This document shows, piece after piece, positions 7,617-16,152 of a stretch of DNA of 64,000 nt. The stretch is from Catenuloplanes niger (lineage in GTDB: Bacteria > Actinomycetota > Actinomycetes > Mycobacteriales > Micromonosporaceae): NCBI RefSeq assembly GCF_031458255.1, contig NZ_JAVDYC010000001.1, positions 8,108,501 through 8,172,500 on the forward strand. Reading direction: 5' to 3'. The notes under the pieces are model-generated. The model searched no databases. It was not told where the DNA came from and was given only the letters and a program-made list of their open reading frames with translations. The stretch's first letter is position 1; every line of letters starts with the position of its first letter. The position numbers and the translations under genes were made by a program.

Positions 7617-8561
7617 TCACTTCTTGTCGTCGGCGACCTCGTCGTCCTCATCGTCCCGCGCCGCGTGCCGCTGGGCCTGAGCGGCCTGCGCTGCCTGCGC
7701 GGCCTGGGCCGCCTGCGCCGCCTGCTGGCCCGGGGACACCGGCTGGCCCGGCGTCGCCGGCTGGGCCGGGGACGCCTGCTGGGCCTGCTGCTGGGCCTGG
7801 GCCGCGGCCTGCGCCTGCGCTGCCTGGACCGCGCGCTGCGCCTGGGCGGGGATCGCGACCGGCACGACCTCGCCCTCCTCCTCGTCGTAGTCGGCCTCGT
7901 CCGTGATCTCGCCGGTGACCTGCGGCTGGTCCACCCAGAGCGCGCGGAGCTGACCCTGCATGAACGAGGTCAGGCGCGACCGGTACTCCCGGTCGAACTG
8001 CTCCAGCGCCTCGATCTGGTCCTGCAGCGACTCCCGCTTCGCGCCGAGGCTGCCGACCACGTCGTCGAACCGGCGCTGGGCCTGCTGACGGGTGTGCTCC
8101 GCGTTCTGCTCCGCGTTCTGCTCGATCGTCTTCGCCTGGGAGCGGGCGTCCGCGACGATCTTCTCGGCCACACGGTGCGCCTCGTCGACGCGGTTCTGCG
8201 ACTCGCGGGTCAGTCGCTCGGCCGCGGCACGGGCCTCCGCGACCGCCTTCTCGGCCTCGCGGCGCACGTTGTCCGCGTGCCGCTCGGCCGCCTCCGCGAT
8301 CTGCTGCGCCGCGGCGGCCGCCTCGGCACGGATCTTCTCCGCCTGGGCCTGGGCGCCCGTGATGTGGGCCTCGGCCGTGCGCTGGGCCATGGTCAGGACC
8401 TGGAGCGCCTGGCCGGGCATGGGGGGACCGCCGGCCGGGCCGCCGAGGGCCTGTGCTGCCAGGGCGGGCATGACCTCGGGGTGCTCCGAGGTCGTGCTGT
8501 CCGGCATTGCGTTGCCGTTGAACATCACCTTGACACGATCCTTCATCCGATTGTCAGCCAC
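7617..8561 (-). CDS. DivIVA-like coiled-coil protein with repetitive Ala/Gln tail
   Basis: 314 residues from the GTG at 8561, which has GGAG at 7 bases. A short N-terminal segment precedes a long Ala/Glu/Arg-rich coiled coil at roughly 70-210, with strings such as AEKAVAEARAAAERLTRES. An acidic stretch (ITDEADYDEEEGE) follows, then a tail of QAAQAAQAAQ repeats with PGQPVSPGQ and an acidic-basic end (DDEDDEVADDKK). DivIVA/Wag31-type proteins organise polar growth and the cytoskeleton in actinomycetes. The canonical N-terminal lipid-binding motif is not obvious, so a Scy/FilP-like filament protein is an alternative. It is monocistronic, with its own terminator. Confidence 0.72.
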   Translation of the reverse strand: MADNRMKDRVKVMFNGNAMPDSTTSEHPEVMPALAAQALGGPAGGPPMPGQALQVLTMAQRTAEAHITGAQAQAEKIRAEAAAAAQQIAEAAERHADNVRREAEKAVAEARAAAERLTRESQNRVDEAHRVAEKIVADARSQAKTIEQNAEQNAEHTRQQAQRRFDDVVGSLGAKRESLQDQIEALEQFDREYRSRLTSFMQGQLRALWVDQPQVTGEITDEADYDEEEGEVVPVAIPAQAQRAVQAAQAQAAAQAQQQAQQASPAQPATPGQPVSPGQQAAQAAQAAQAAQAAQAQRHAARDDEDDEVADDKK

Positions 8562-8966
8562 GATTTTCTCCGTACGTGCGGGCTCATACGCGCGGCTTCG
8601 TGCCGACGAGACGCCGGTGAGACGGGCTTTGAACCGCGGCATGTTACCAAGCCGCCGACATCGAATGCGAGGGTCGTTCCGGCGGTATTCTCGCCATGAT
8701 CGCTCAACGCGGCTTGACCTGCGGAAACTCTCCGGTGGGCATCCCCCTCCCGGGTGGCCCGGAATGCGTCGCCGCGACCCGCGTACCGGGGGAGAAAAAC
8801 CCTTTCGAAAGCGGATGTCCCGCTTCCGGCGTGGTCACCTTCCGCCGCTCCCGCGGCCGCGGATCCGAGGCGGCTCATTCCCCGCGAAACCCGGCGGACC
8901 ATCGCGCCGATGGGATGGGCGCGCCGGGATTGGGGCGCACCGTGGCCGGAGTGCGACGCTGCGTGG
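8562..8966. other. Intergenic region, no gene seen
   Basis: This is a 405-base gap between two divergent genes. It must hold the promoters of the DivIVA-like gene and the protease; no clean -35/-10 pair was recognised. It contains the partial dispersed-repeat copy at 8818. Reading frames across it show no ribosome site or conserved protein features. Confidence 0.6.
8818..8866 (+). repeat. Partial copy of a dispersed intergenic repeat (copy A)
   Basis: It shares the 17-mer tcccgcttccggcgtgg (8818-8834) and a later gctcccgcgg with the longer copies at 27478 and 53724. The rest of the element is diverged or missing. Confidence 0.6.
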
Positions 8967-9779
8967 ATGAGGCGGGTTGTCGCGGTGCTGGTCATGGTGG
9001 TGTCGTTGCTGGCGGTGCTGGCGGCGGCGCGGGCGCAGTCGGTGGAGACGCTGCCCGGGACGGCGTGGTGGACGGATCCGGTGACCGGCGAGCGGACGGT
9101 CGCGGTGGACGCGTCGGTGGGGGAGCGGGACCTGCGCCGGCTGGCGGCCCGGGCCGGGACCGTGGTGCGGGAGCCGGGCGTGCGGCGGCGGTCCATCGCG
9201 GGCGGCGACGCGATCGTCCCGGGCGGCCGCTACCGGTGCACGGTCGGCTTCAACGTGCGCAGCACCACCACGCCCTACCGGTACTACTTCCTCACGTCCG
9301 GCCACTGTGTCGGCCCGGTCGGGTCGACGGTCAGCAGCGGCGGCACGGTGATCGGTACGGTGGAGCGCCGGCTCGACCCGCGGGACCTCGCGCTGGTCCG
9401 GTACGTGCCGCCGGCCGGCGTCGTGCTCCCACCGCACCCGAGCGCGGTCAACCGCTACAACGGCACGCTGCAGCCGATCACCGCGTTCGGCACCGCGTCC
9501 GTGGGCCAGGCCGTGCAGCGGTCCGGCAGCACGACCGGCCTGCGCGGTGGCACGGTGACCGCGGTCAACGTCACGGTCAACTACGCCGAGGGCACGGTGT
9601 ACGGCCTGACCCGGACGACCGCGTGCGCGGAGCCGGGCGACAGCGGCGGCCCGCTCTTCGCCACCACGACCGGGCTCGGCACGCTCAGCGGCGGCTCCGG
9701 CAACTGCACGGCAGGCGGCGTCTCCTACTTCGCGCCGGTCCTGCCGTACCTGTCGCTGTGGTCGGTCGGCGCCTACTGA
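8967..9779 (+). CDS. Secreted streptogrisin-type (S1 family) serine protease
   Basis: 270 residues. The Sec signal peptide ends near ARAQS (residues 21-25), and a short pro-region runs to about 75. The catalytic triad is visible: His113 in TSGHCVG, Asp140 in DPRDLALVRY and Ser226 in GDSGGPLF. Four cysteines (91, 114, 220, 247) fit the two disulphides of streptogrisins. The pro-region is much shorter than in Streptomyces griseus proteases A/B, so self-processing may differ. The ATG at 8967 is chosen because hydrophobic signal residues follow it directly. The gene converges on the lipid kinase gene with a 7-base overlap of 3' ends. Confidence 0.9.
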   Translation: MRRVVAVLVMVVSLLAVLAAARAQSVETLPGTAWWTDPVTGERTVAVDASVGERDLRRLAARAGTVVREPGVRRRSIAGGDAIVPGGRYRCTVGFNVRSTTTPYRYYFLTSGHCVGPVGSTVSSGGTVIGTVERRLDPRDLALVRYVPPAGVVLPPHPSAVNRYNGTLQPITAFGTASVGQAVQRSGSTTGLRGGTVTAVNVTVNYAEGTVYGLTRTTACAEPGDSGGPLFATTTGLGTLSGGSGNCTAGGVSYFAPVLPYLSLWSVGAY

Positions 9780-10750
9780 CCGGACTTCATCAGGCGCTTC
9801 GCGCGGTCCGCCACGGCGTCCGCGTCGGTCGCGATGTCCGGGTGGTCGGCCGGCTGCGGCACGCACAGCCACAGCGCCTTCGGCAGCACCTCGACGTCGA
9901 GCCGGGTGCCGGGGTCGATCAGGTCGCCGTCGAGCTGACGCGGCTCGGGCCGGCGGGTCACGACGGACACCTTGGAGCCGCGGAGGACCTCCAGCGCCGG
10001 TACGTGCTCGTGCCGCCGCGCGACCGCCCACGCCATCGCGGCCCACTGCCGGAGCGTGCGCGGCGACAGCACGGCCACGTCCAGCTTCCCGTCCGCCGGG
10101 TCGGCCGCCTCGAGCAGCCGGACGCCGCCCTGCAGCCGGCCCACGTTCGCGATCAGCACGGTCTTGGCGCGCCGGCGGAACGGCCGGCCGCCGTCGATCG
10201 TGATGGTGACCCGCGTCGGCCGGTCGCGCAGGTGCTTGACCGCGCCGATGACGTACGCCGGCCAGCCGATCCGCTTCTTCGTCGTCTCCGACGTGGAGTC
10301 GAGCATCTTCGCGTCGAAGCCGAGGCCGGCCATCACCGCGAAGCACGCGTCCTCGCAGCGGCCCACGTCCAGCCGCCGCAGCCCGCCCTCGATCGCGGTG
10401 CCGAGCCCGGCCGCGAGGTCGGTGGACAGGCCCAGGTTCGCCGCGAGCAGGTTGCCGGTGCCGGCCGGCAGGATCGCCAGCGCCACGTCCGTGCCGGCCA
10501 GCGCGGTGATGCAGGCCATCACGGTGCCGTCGCCGCCGGCCGCGAACACCACCTCGGCGCCCTCGTCGAGCGCCTGCGCGGTCTGGCCGCGGCCCGGGTC
10601 CTCGGGCGTGGTCTCGTACCAGACCGGCACCGGCCAGCCGGCCTTGGCCAGCGTCTCGGTCACGGTCTGCCGGAATTCGTCGAGGTCCGGCACCTTCGCC
10701 GGGTTGACCACGACCGCGCAGGCCGCTGGCACGTTGAGTTCGGTGGGCAC
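9773..10750 (-). CDS. Diacylglycerol kinase-like lipid kinase
   Basis: 325 residues from the GTG at 10750, preceded by AGGAGG. The DAGK catalytic fold is shown by VVVNPAKV near the N-terminus, the nucleotide-binding GGDGT (residues 72-76), PAGTGNLLAANLG and the later DVAVLSPR and LDGDLIDPG segments. Family members phosphorylate diacylglycerol or related lipids at the membrane face (YegS, DgkB, mycobacterial Rv2252 group). The asparagine of NLLAANLG and the Asp-Gly-Asp near the C-terminus match the active-site pattern. The gene is single, with its 3' end convergent on the protease. The true lipid substrate cannot be decided. Confidence 0.88.
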   Translation of the reverse strand: MPTELNVPAACAVVVNPAKVPDLDEFRQTVTETLAKAGWPVPVWYETTPEDPGRGQTAQALDEGAEVVFAAGGDGTVMACITALAGTDVALAILPAGTGNLLAANLGLSTDLAAGLGTAIEGGLRRLDVGRCEDACFAVMAGLGFDAKMLDSTSETTKKRIGWPAYVIGAVKHLRDRPTRVTITIDGGRPFRRRAKTVLIANVGRLQGGVRLLEAADPADGKLDVAVLSPRTLRQWAAMAWAVARRHEHVPALEVLRGSKVSVVTRRPEPRQLDGDLIDPGTRLDVEVLPKALWLCVPQPADHPDIATDADAVADRAKRLMKSGQ

Positions 10751-10853
10751 GTGTTCCTCCTGCTCGGGGGCGCCGCTCACATACCCCGTGGGTGACCCTC
10801 GCACACCCGGGTGTCTCCCGAAGCGTGAACGGGCATTGCCCAATCCCGAGTAG

Positions 10854-10863
10854 TCCTATAGGA
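10854..10863. promoter_or_regulatory. Short palindrome overlapping the leader of the sulfonate operon
   Basis: TCCTATAGGA is a perfect 10-bp palindrome, 8 bases before the GTG of the permease gene. It overlaps the only candidate ribosome site (AGGA). A repressor bound here would block both transcription and translation start; the regulator is unknown. Confidence 0.35.
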
Positions 10864-10871
10864 ATATCAGG

Positions 10872-11699
10872 GTGACCGCCGTACTGGAGACCACGGCGCC
10901 GCCGTCCGCCGGCGCGCCCGTGACCACGAAACCGGCCCGCCGCCGCCACGTCGCGCTGCGGGTCCTCGCCGTCGTCGTCCTGCTCGTGCTCTGGGAACTG
11001 ACCGCCCGGTTCATGCGGAACCCGACGTTCATCCCGTCGCCCGCCGCGGTCTGGCACCAGCTGATCGTGACCTCGACCGACGGCTACAGCGGACATCTGC
11101 TGATCGAGCACCTCGGCGTGAGCCTGCGCCGGATCCTGATCGGCTCGCTGATCGGCGTCGCCGCCGGTCTCGTCGTCGGCGTGGTGATGGGCACGGTGCC
11201 GTGGGTGCGGGTGGTGACCGAACCGGTGGTCACGTTCGTCCGGGCGCTGCCGCCGCTGGCCTACTTCAGCCTGTTCATCATCTGGTTCGGCATCGACGAG
11301 ACGCCGAAACTGTGGCTGCTGTCGATCGCGGCGCTGCCCCCGGTCGCGGTCGCCACCGCGGCGGCCGTGCACGCGGCACCGGCCGGGCTGGTCGAGGCCG
11401 CGCGGGCGCTCGGCGCGGGCCGCGGCGACGTGGTCCGCGACGTGGTGCTCCCGCACGCGCTCCCGGAGATCTTCACCGGGATCCGGCTCGCGGTCGGCAT
11501 CGCGTACTCGTCCGTGGTCGCGGCCGAGACGATCAACGGCGTGCCCGGCATCGGCGGCATGGTCCGGGACGCGCAGCGTTACTCGCAGACCGACGTCGTG
11601 GTGCTCGGGCTCTTCGCCATCGGGCTGTCCGGCCTGCTCATCGACGCGCTGTTGCGCCAGGCCGAGGAGCGGCTGGTGCCCTGGCGCGGGCGCATCTAG
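10872..11699 (+). CDS. tauC: Sulfonate/taurine ABC transporter permease
   Basis: 275 residues, first gene of a four-gene sulfonate operon. After a ~30-residue cytoplasmic N-terminus there are about six membrane spans. The cytoplasmic EAA loop (EAARALGAGRGDVVRDVVLP, near 177-196) docks the ATPase. FIPSPAAVW and WFGIDETPKLWLL are characteristic of the SsuC/TauC branch of BPD permeases. The GTG start at 10872 follows AGGA at 8 bases. The binding-protein gene starts 34 bases downstream. The presence of TauD in the operon suggests taurine or alkanesulfonates as substrates. Confidence 0.9.
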   Translation: MTAVLETTAPPSAGAPVTTKPARRRHVALRVLAVVVLLVLWELTARFMRNPTFIPSPAAVWHQLIVTSTDGYSGHLLIEHLGVSLRRILIGSLIGVAAGLVVGVVMGTVPWVRVVTEPVVTFVRALPPLAYFSLFIIWFGIDETPKLWLLSIAALPPVAVATAAAVHAAPAGLVEAARALGAGRGDVVRDVVLPHALPEIFTGIRLAVGIAYSSVVAAETINGVPGIGGMVRDAQRYSQTDVVVLGLFAIGLSGLLIDALLRQAEERLVPWRGRI

Positions 11700-11733
11700 A
11701 ACCAATCGACATCGACCAGCAGAGGGTACGAGT

Positions 11734-12783
11734 GTGAGCAGCTTCAAGCGTTTCGCGGTGGCGGCGGTGGCGGTCCTGATGGCGACCGCCGCGTGCGGTG
11801 ACGGCGCGGCCAGCCAGGGCCGTGGCGGCGGCGGTGGCGACGCCGCGGACCGGACCATCCGCATCGCCTACCAGGCGTTCCCGTCCGGCGACCTGATCGT
11901 GAAGAACCAGGGGCTGCTGGAGAAGGCGCTGCCCGACTACGAGATCACCTGGACCAAGTTCGACTCCGGGGGCAGCATCAACACCGCGTTCGTGGCCGGC
12001 AGCATAGACATCGCTGCGATCGGCTCCAGCCCGGTCGCGCGTGGGCTCTCCGCTCCGCTGAACATCCCGTACCAGGTGGCCTTCGTGCTGGACGTGGCCG
12101 GCGACAACGAGGCACTGGTCGCGCGCAACGCCTCCGGCGTGACGGACATCGCGGGGCTGCGCGGCAAGAAGGTGGCCACGTCGTTCGCGTCGACGTCGCA
12201 CTACAGCCTGCTGGCCGCGCTGGCACGGGCCGGGCTGACCGAGTCCGACCTGACCGTCGTCGACCTCGAGCCGCAGGACATCCTGGCCGCGTGGACGCGT
12301 GGTGACCTGGACGCGGCGTACACCTGGCTGCCCACGCTGGACGCGCTGAAGAAGGACGGCACGGTGCTGATCTCCAGCCGCGAGCTGGCCGCCGCCGGCC
12401 GGCCCACCCTGGACCTGGGCGTGGTCTCGACCGCGTTCGCCGAGGCGCATCCGGACGCGGTCGACGCCTGGCGCAGGGCCGAGGCGCAGGCGCTGGACCT
12501 GATCGCCACCGACCCGGCCGCCGCCGCGACCGCGGTCGGCGCGGAGCTGAACATCTCCCCCGAGGACGCGCGGAACCAGCTGAGCCAGGGCGTCTTCCTG
12601 AAGCCCGCGGACCTGGCCACGCCGGAGTGGCTCGGCACCGAGGGTGCCCCCGGCCGGCTCGCCGACAACCTGGTCGAGGCCGCGCGGTTCCTCCACGACC
12701 AGAAGAAGATCGACTCGGTACCGGACCTGGCCACCGTGCAGCGGGCCATCTACGTGAAGGGCCTGCCCGGTGCGCTCTCCTGA
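11734..12783 (+). CDS. tauA: Taurine/sulfonate ABC transporter substrate-binding lipoprotein
   Basis: 349 residues. The signal peptide ends in a lipobox, MATAAC with Cys21 as the lipidated residue, so the protein is anchored outside the membrane. The mature part is a periplasmic-binding-protein type II fold, with IRIAYQAFPSGDLIVKNQG, the GGSINTAFVAGSIDIAAIG segment and the later GVVSTAFAEAHPDAVDAW, all typical of TauA/SsuA. Its end overlaps the start of the ATPase gene by 14 bases, indicating translational coupling. It captures the sulfonate and delivers it to the permease at 10872. Confidence 0.9.
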   Translation: MSSFKRFAVAAVAVLMATAACGDGAASQGRGGGGGDAADRTIRIAYQAFPSGDLIVKNQGLLEKALPDYEITWTKFDSGGSINTAFVAGSIDIAAIGSSPVARGLSAPLNIPYQVAFVLDVAGDNEALVARNASGVTDIAGLRGKKVATSFASTSHYSLLAALARAGLTESDLTVVDLEPQDILAAWTRGDLDAAYTWLPTLDALKKDGTVLISSRELAAAGRPTLDLGVVSTAFAEAHPDAVDAWRRAEAQALDLIATDPAAAATAVGAELNISPEDARNQLSQGVFLKPADLATPEWLGTEGAPGRLADNLVEAARFLHDQKKIDSVPDLATVQRAIYVKGLPGALS

Positions 12784-13681
12784 CCGCGCCGGCCCGTCGG
12801 CGCCCACCACCGGGAACGACGTGACCGGCACCACCGGCACCACCGACGCGGCGGCCTGGGCCGTGGAGATCGACGACGTCACGCACGTGTACGGGCACGG
12901 CGCGGCCGCGGTCACCGCGGTCGGGCCGGTCAGCCTGCGCGTGCCGGCGGGCGAGTTCCTGGTGCTGGTCGGCGCGTCCGGGTGCGGCAAGAGCACGCTG
13001 CTGCGCCTGATCGCGGGATTCGAGGAGCCGGCCGCCGGCACCGTGCGGACGGCCGGCTCGCCGCCCCGGCCGGGACGCGGCGCCGGACTGGTCTTCCAGC
13101 AGCCACGCCTGTTCCCGTGGCGGACCGTCGGCGGCAACGTCGACCTGGCGCTGCGCTACGCCGGCGTGCCACCGGAGGAACGCGGCGCCCGCGTGCCGCA
13201 GCTGCTGGCGAACGTCGGCCTGCACGACGTGGCACGCCGCCGGGTCTGGCAGATCTCCGGCGGTCAGCAGCAGCGCGTCGCGATCGCCCGCGCGCTCGCC
13301 GTGGAGAACCCGCTGCTGCTCCTGGACGAGCCGTTCGCCGCGCTGGACGCGCTCACCCGGGAACGCCTGCAGGAGGACCTGCGCCGGGTCAGCGCGGCCA
13401 CCGGCCGGACCAGCGTCTTCGTCACGCACAGCGTCGACGAGGCGGTGTTCCTCGGCAGCCGCGTCGTGGTGCTCACCGAACGGCCCGGCCGGATCGCGCT
13501 CGACCTGCCCATCCCGTTGCCCCGCGGCGACGTCGAACCGGAGGAGCTGCGCGCCCGGCCGGAGTACGCGGCCCTGCGCGCCGAGATCGGCCACGCGGTC
13601 CGCGCCGCCGCCCGGCCGCGCCACCGCCCGGCCGCGCCACCGCCCGGCCGCGCCACCGGCCTGACCGCGCCACCGGCCTGA
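12770..13681 (+). CDS. tauB: Taurine/sulfonate ABC transporter ATPase
   Basis: 303 residues. Walker A is GASGCGKST (68-76), the Q-loop sits in VFQQPRLFPW (around 108-117), the signature is SGGQQQR (163-169), Walker B is LLLLDEPFAALD (182-193) and the H-loop is in FVTHSVDEAV. The GTG at 12770 lies inside the end of tauA; a later GTG near codon 18 is an alternative. The N-terminal ~30 residues are a Thr/Gly-rich extension. The last ~25 residues, rich in Pro, Ala and Arg, are encoded by a 16-bp tandem repeat, so the C-terminus is probably an expanded, non-essential tail. Confidence 0.88.
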   Translation: MRSPDRAGPSAPTTGNDVTGTTGTTDAAAWAVEIDDVTHVYGHGAAAVTAVGPVSLRVPAGEFLVLVGASGCGKSTLLRLIAGFEEPAAGTVRTAGSPPRPGRGAGLVFQQPRLFPWRTVGGNVDLALRYAGVPPEERGARVPQLLANVGLHDVARRRVWQISGGQQQRVAIARALAVENPLLLLDEPFAALDALTRERLQEDLRRVSAATGRTSVFVTHSVDEAVFLGSRVVVLTERPGRIALDLPIPLPRGDVEPEELRARPEYAALRAEIGHAVRAAARPRHRPAAPPPGRATGLTAPPA

Positions 13682-13692
13682 CCGCGCCGCTG
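13611..13692. repeat. Short tandem repeat across the end of tauB
   Basis: Three identical 16-bp units (cccggccgcgccaccg) start at 13611, 13627 and 13643. Two 17-bp variants beginning gcctgaccgcgcc follow at 13659 and 13676. The array crosses the tauB stop codon, so copy-number change would alter the protein's C-terminal length. Confidence 0.8.
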
Positions 13693-13769
13693 CCCGGCCG
13701 TGCCGGCCGCCTGGCCGCGTGGCCGCCCGAAAGACAGCCGTTTCACCGTACCGTCGAAAGGATCTGGTC

Positions 13770-14633
13770 ATGACCGCGACCACAGTGGAGCTCCGCCTCG
13801 AGCCGCTCGGACCGCGTTTCGGCGCGGACGTGCACGGGCTCGACCTGGCCACCGCGACCGACGAGGAGATCACCGCGGTCCGGGCCGCGCTGGTCGACCG
13901 GAAGGTGCTGTTCTTCCACGACCAGACACTGGACGTGGACGCGCAGGTGCGGCTGGGCAACCGGCTCGGCGAACTGACCGCGTCGCATCCGGTGATCGGC
14001 CCGCTCAGCGAACGGCACCAGGAGATCTACGCGATCGACAGCGCGGACAACGGGTTCGCGGACGTCTGGCACACGGACGTGACGTTCGTGCGCCGGCCAC
14101 CGATGGGCTCGATCCTGCGCGCGGTCACGCTGCCGCCCAGCGGCGGCGACACCAGCTGGGCCGACTCGCAGCTCGCCTACGAGTCGCTGCATCCGGGCGT
14201 GCGGCGGCTGGTGGACGGGCTGACCGCGGTGCACGACGGCAACCGGGAGTTCGGCTACTACCTGGCGCAGCGCCGCAACGGCCGCGGCAACGAGTGGGAC
14301 GGCGAGGTCGTCACCCGGCTCGACCCGGTCGAACACCCGGTCGTGCGCGTGCACCCGGAGACCGGCCGCAGGGGCATCTTCGTCAACCCGGGCTTCACCT
14401 CGCACATCGTGGGCGTGTCGGACGCGGAGTCACGCGCGATCCTGGACCTGCTCTACGCGCACCTGACCAAGCCGGAGCACATCGTCCGGCACCGCTGGCG
14501 GCCCGGCGACGTGGCGATGTGGGACAACCGCAGCACCTCGCACTACGCCAACCGCGACTACGGCGACGCGCGCCGCGTCATGCACCGCATCACGCTCCGT
14601 GGCGACGTCCCGGCCGGCCCGCTCGGCACCTGA
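13770..14633 (+). CDS. tauD: TauD family alpha-ketoglutarate-dependent dioxygenase
   Basis: 287 residues. Fe(II)/alpha-ketoglutarate enzyme that hydroxylates taurine or a similar sulfonate, which then releases sulphite and an aldehyde. The iron facial triad is His101 and Asp103 (WHTDVTF) plus His258 (STSHYANRDY). Arg273 in VMHRITLRGD is placed to bind 2-oxoglutarate, with the same His-to-Arg spacing as E. coli TauD. The ATG at 13770 follows GAAAGGA. The last gene of the operon, 88 bases after tauB, so uptake and desulfonation are encoded together. The sulfonate actually used is not readable. Confidence 0.92.
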   Translation: MTATTVELRLEPLGPRFGADVHGLDLATATDEEITAVRAALVDRKVLFFHDQTLDVDAQVRLGNRLGELTASHPVIGPLSERHQEIYAIDSADNGFADVWHTDVTFVRRPPMGSILRAVTLPPSGGDTSWADSQLAYESLHPGVRRLVDGLTAVHDGNREFGYYLAQRRNGRGNEWDGEVVTRLDPVEHPVVRVHPETGRRGIFVNPGFTSHIVGVSDAESRAILDLLYAHLTKPEHIVRHRWRPGDVAMWDNRSTSHYANRDYGDARRVMHRITLRGDVPAGPLGT

Positions 14634-14644
14634 CCGGCCCGACC

Positions 14645-14662
14645 GGCCCGCCTCGGCGGGCC
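14645..14662 (+). terminator. Hairpin after tauD
   Basis: An 8-bp perfect stem (ggcccgcc/ggcgggcc) with a 2-base loop lies 11 bases after the tauD stop. There is no T-tract. It is followed by further GC-rich imperfect repeats up to about 14737, where the convergent hydrolase ends. Confidence 0.4.
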
Positions 14663-14737
14663 GCCTGATCGGCCGCTCGGCGGGTCGCCTGACCGGGTGG
14701 TCAGCGGGCGGTGCGGTCGGCCGGGGTGATCGGGCGG

Positions 14738-15472
14738 TCAGCGGGGCGCGGTGAGGAACGGCAGGACCGCGGCCTCGAACGCGGCCGGCGCGGTGCTGTG
14801 CACGCGGTGGCCGGCCGGGATCGTGACCAGCCGGCCGTCCGGCAGCGCCCGCACCAGCCCGTCGAGGCTCTCGGCGGCGACGTGGCTGCGCGGGCCGCCG
14901 CCGATCACCAGCGTGGGCGCGACGATCGACGGGAGCCGGGCCCACCAGGCCGGGTCCGGCTCGCGCAACTGCCGGACCGCCCGGGTGAGCGCCCGCCGGT
15001 CGAAACCGCCGCGGCGCACCGCCGTGCCCAGCATCGGCAGCAACAGCGTCCACCCGGGCAGACTCCGCACACCCGGTGTCCTGGACGGCACCGGCGGATC
15101 CTCCAGCACCAGCCGCGTCACCCGTCCCGGTGCGCCCTGCGCGACCAGCGACGCGGTGTGCGCGCCGAGCGAGTGTCCGACCAGGGACACCGTGCCGAGT
15201 CCCAGCGCGTCCATCGTGGCGAGCACGTCGTCGCGGAACCCGGTCAGCGGATAGTCCCGGGTGCGGCTGCTGCCGCCGTGGCCGCGCAGGTCGAGCGCGA
15301 CCGGGCGGGTCCCGGCCGCGGCCAGCGCGACGGTGACCGAGTCCCAGCTCGCCGCGCCCCGGCTGCCGCCGCCGTGCAACAGCACCACCGGCGGCGCACC
15401 CGCGTCCCCGGCCGTCCGGTAGGCGATCGTCACGCCGCCGCCCACCTTCACCGACCCCGTGCCGATTATCAT
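14738..15472 (-). CDS. Alpha/beta hydrolase
   Basis: 244 residues, cytoplasmic. The fold is shown by VVLLHGGGSRG (oxyanion hole), VALDLRGHGGS, nucleophile Ser101 in VGHSLGA and a late His in IPAGHRVHS. It resembles the hydrolase at 18228, with shared segments DPAWWA.LP.I.APTL and IPAGH. The two may be old duplicates flanking the two-component system. The response-regulator gene ends 18 bases upstream on the same strand, so this gene may be the last member of the kinase-regulator transcript. No substrate can be assigned. Confidence 0.85.
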   Translation of the reverse strand: MIIGTGSVKVGGGVTIAYRTAGDAGAPPVVLLHGGGSRGAASWDSVTVALAAAGTRPVALDLRGHGGSSRTRDYPLTGFRDDVLATMDALGLGTVSLVGHSLGAHTASLVAQGAPGRVTRLVLEDPPVPSRTPGVRSLPGWTLLLPMLGTAVRRGGFDRRALTRAVRQLREPDPAWWARLPSIVAPTLVIGGGPRSHVAAESLDGLVRALPDGRLVTIPAGHRVHSTAPAAFEAAVLPFLTAPR

Positions 15473-15489
15473 CCCGGCAGGGTAAGGCC

Positions 15490-16152
15490 TCAGCGGCCGC
15501 GCGGGGCGACCAGGCCGCTCTCGTAGGCGGCGACCACGGCCTGGGCGCGGCTGGCCAGGCCCAGCTTGCCCATCAGGCGTTTGACGTGGGTCTTCACGGT
15601 CGCCTCGCTGAGCACCAGGCGTTCCGCGATCTGCGTGTTGGAGAGACCGTTCGCGACCAGGCGCAGCACCTCGGTCTCGCGCGCGGTCAGGCTGTTCAGC
15701 GCGGGCACGGTGGCGGCGGGGGAGCGGTGCCGGTCCGCGTACGCCTCGATCAGCCGCTGCGTGATCCGGGGCGCCATCAGCAGGTCACCGGCGACGATCG
15801 TGTGCACGGCCGAGATGATCCGCTGCGGTGGGGTGTCCTTCAGCAGGAAGCCGGACGCGCCCGCGCTGAGCGCGGCGTACACGTACTCGTCGAGGTCGAA
15901 CGTGGTGAGCGCGACCACGTGCGGCCGGTGCTCGCCGGCCAGGATCGCCCGGGTGGCCGCGATGCCGTCGACGTGCGGCATCCGGATGTCCATCAGCACC
16001 ACGTCCGGCCGGGTCCGCTCCGCGACCGCGATCGCCTCCGCACCGTCGCACGCCTCCCCGGCCACCTCGATCCCGGGCGCCGCGTTGAACAGCGCGATCA
16101 GGCCGGCGCGGATGAGCGCCTGGTCGTCGGCCACGACGAGCCGGAGCGTCAT
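15490..16152 (-). CDS. NarL/LuxR-type response regulator
   Basis: 220 residues. The receiver domain (1-120) has the acidic pair Asp9-Asp10, phospho-acceptor Asp55 (VLMDIRMPHVDG), the Thr/Ser position in ALTTFD and Lys in FLLKDTPP. A LuxR-type HTH (about 150-210) is marked by LTARETEVLRLVANGLSN and VKTHVKRLMGKLG. Its start ATG overlaps the TGA of the 22-codon ORF at 16149, which itself overlaps the kinase stop, so kinase and regulator appear translationally linked. It is the likely partner of the kinase at 16214. Confidence 0.92.
   Translation of the reverse strand: MTLRLVVADDQALIRAGLIALFNAAPGIEVAGEACDGAEAIAVAERTRPDVVLMDIRMPHVDGIAATRAILAGEHRPHVVALTTFDLDEYVYAALSAGASGFLLKDTPPQRIISAVHTIVAGDLLMAPRITQRLIEAYADRHRSPAATVPALNSLTARETEVLRLVANGLSNTQIAERLVLSEATVKTHVKRLMGKLGLASRAQAVVAAYESGLVAPRGR

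Noticed and set aside
7264-7620. Minus-strand ORF overlapping marR and the terminator
   Set aside because: It runs through the clear terminator of the DivIVA-like gene and is out of frame with the MarR domain.
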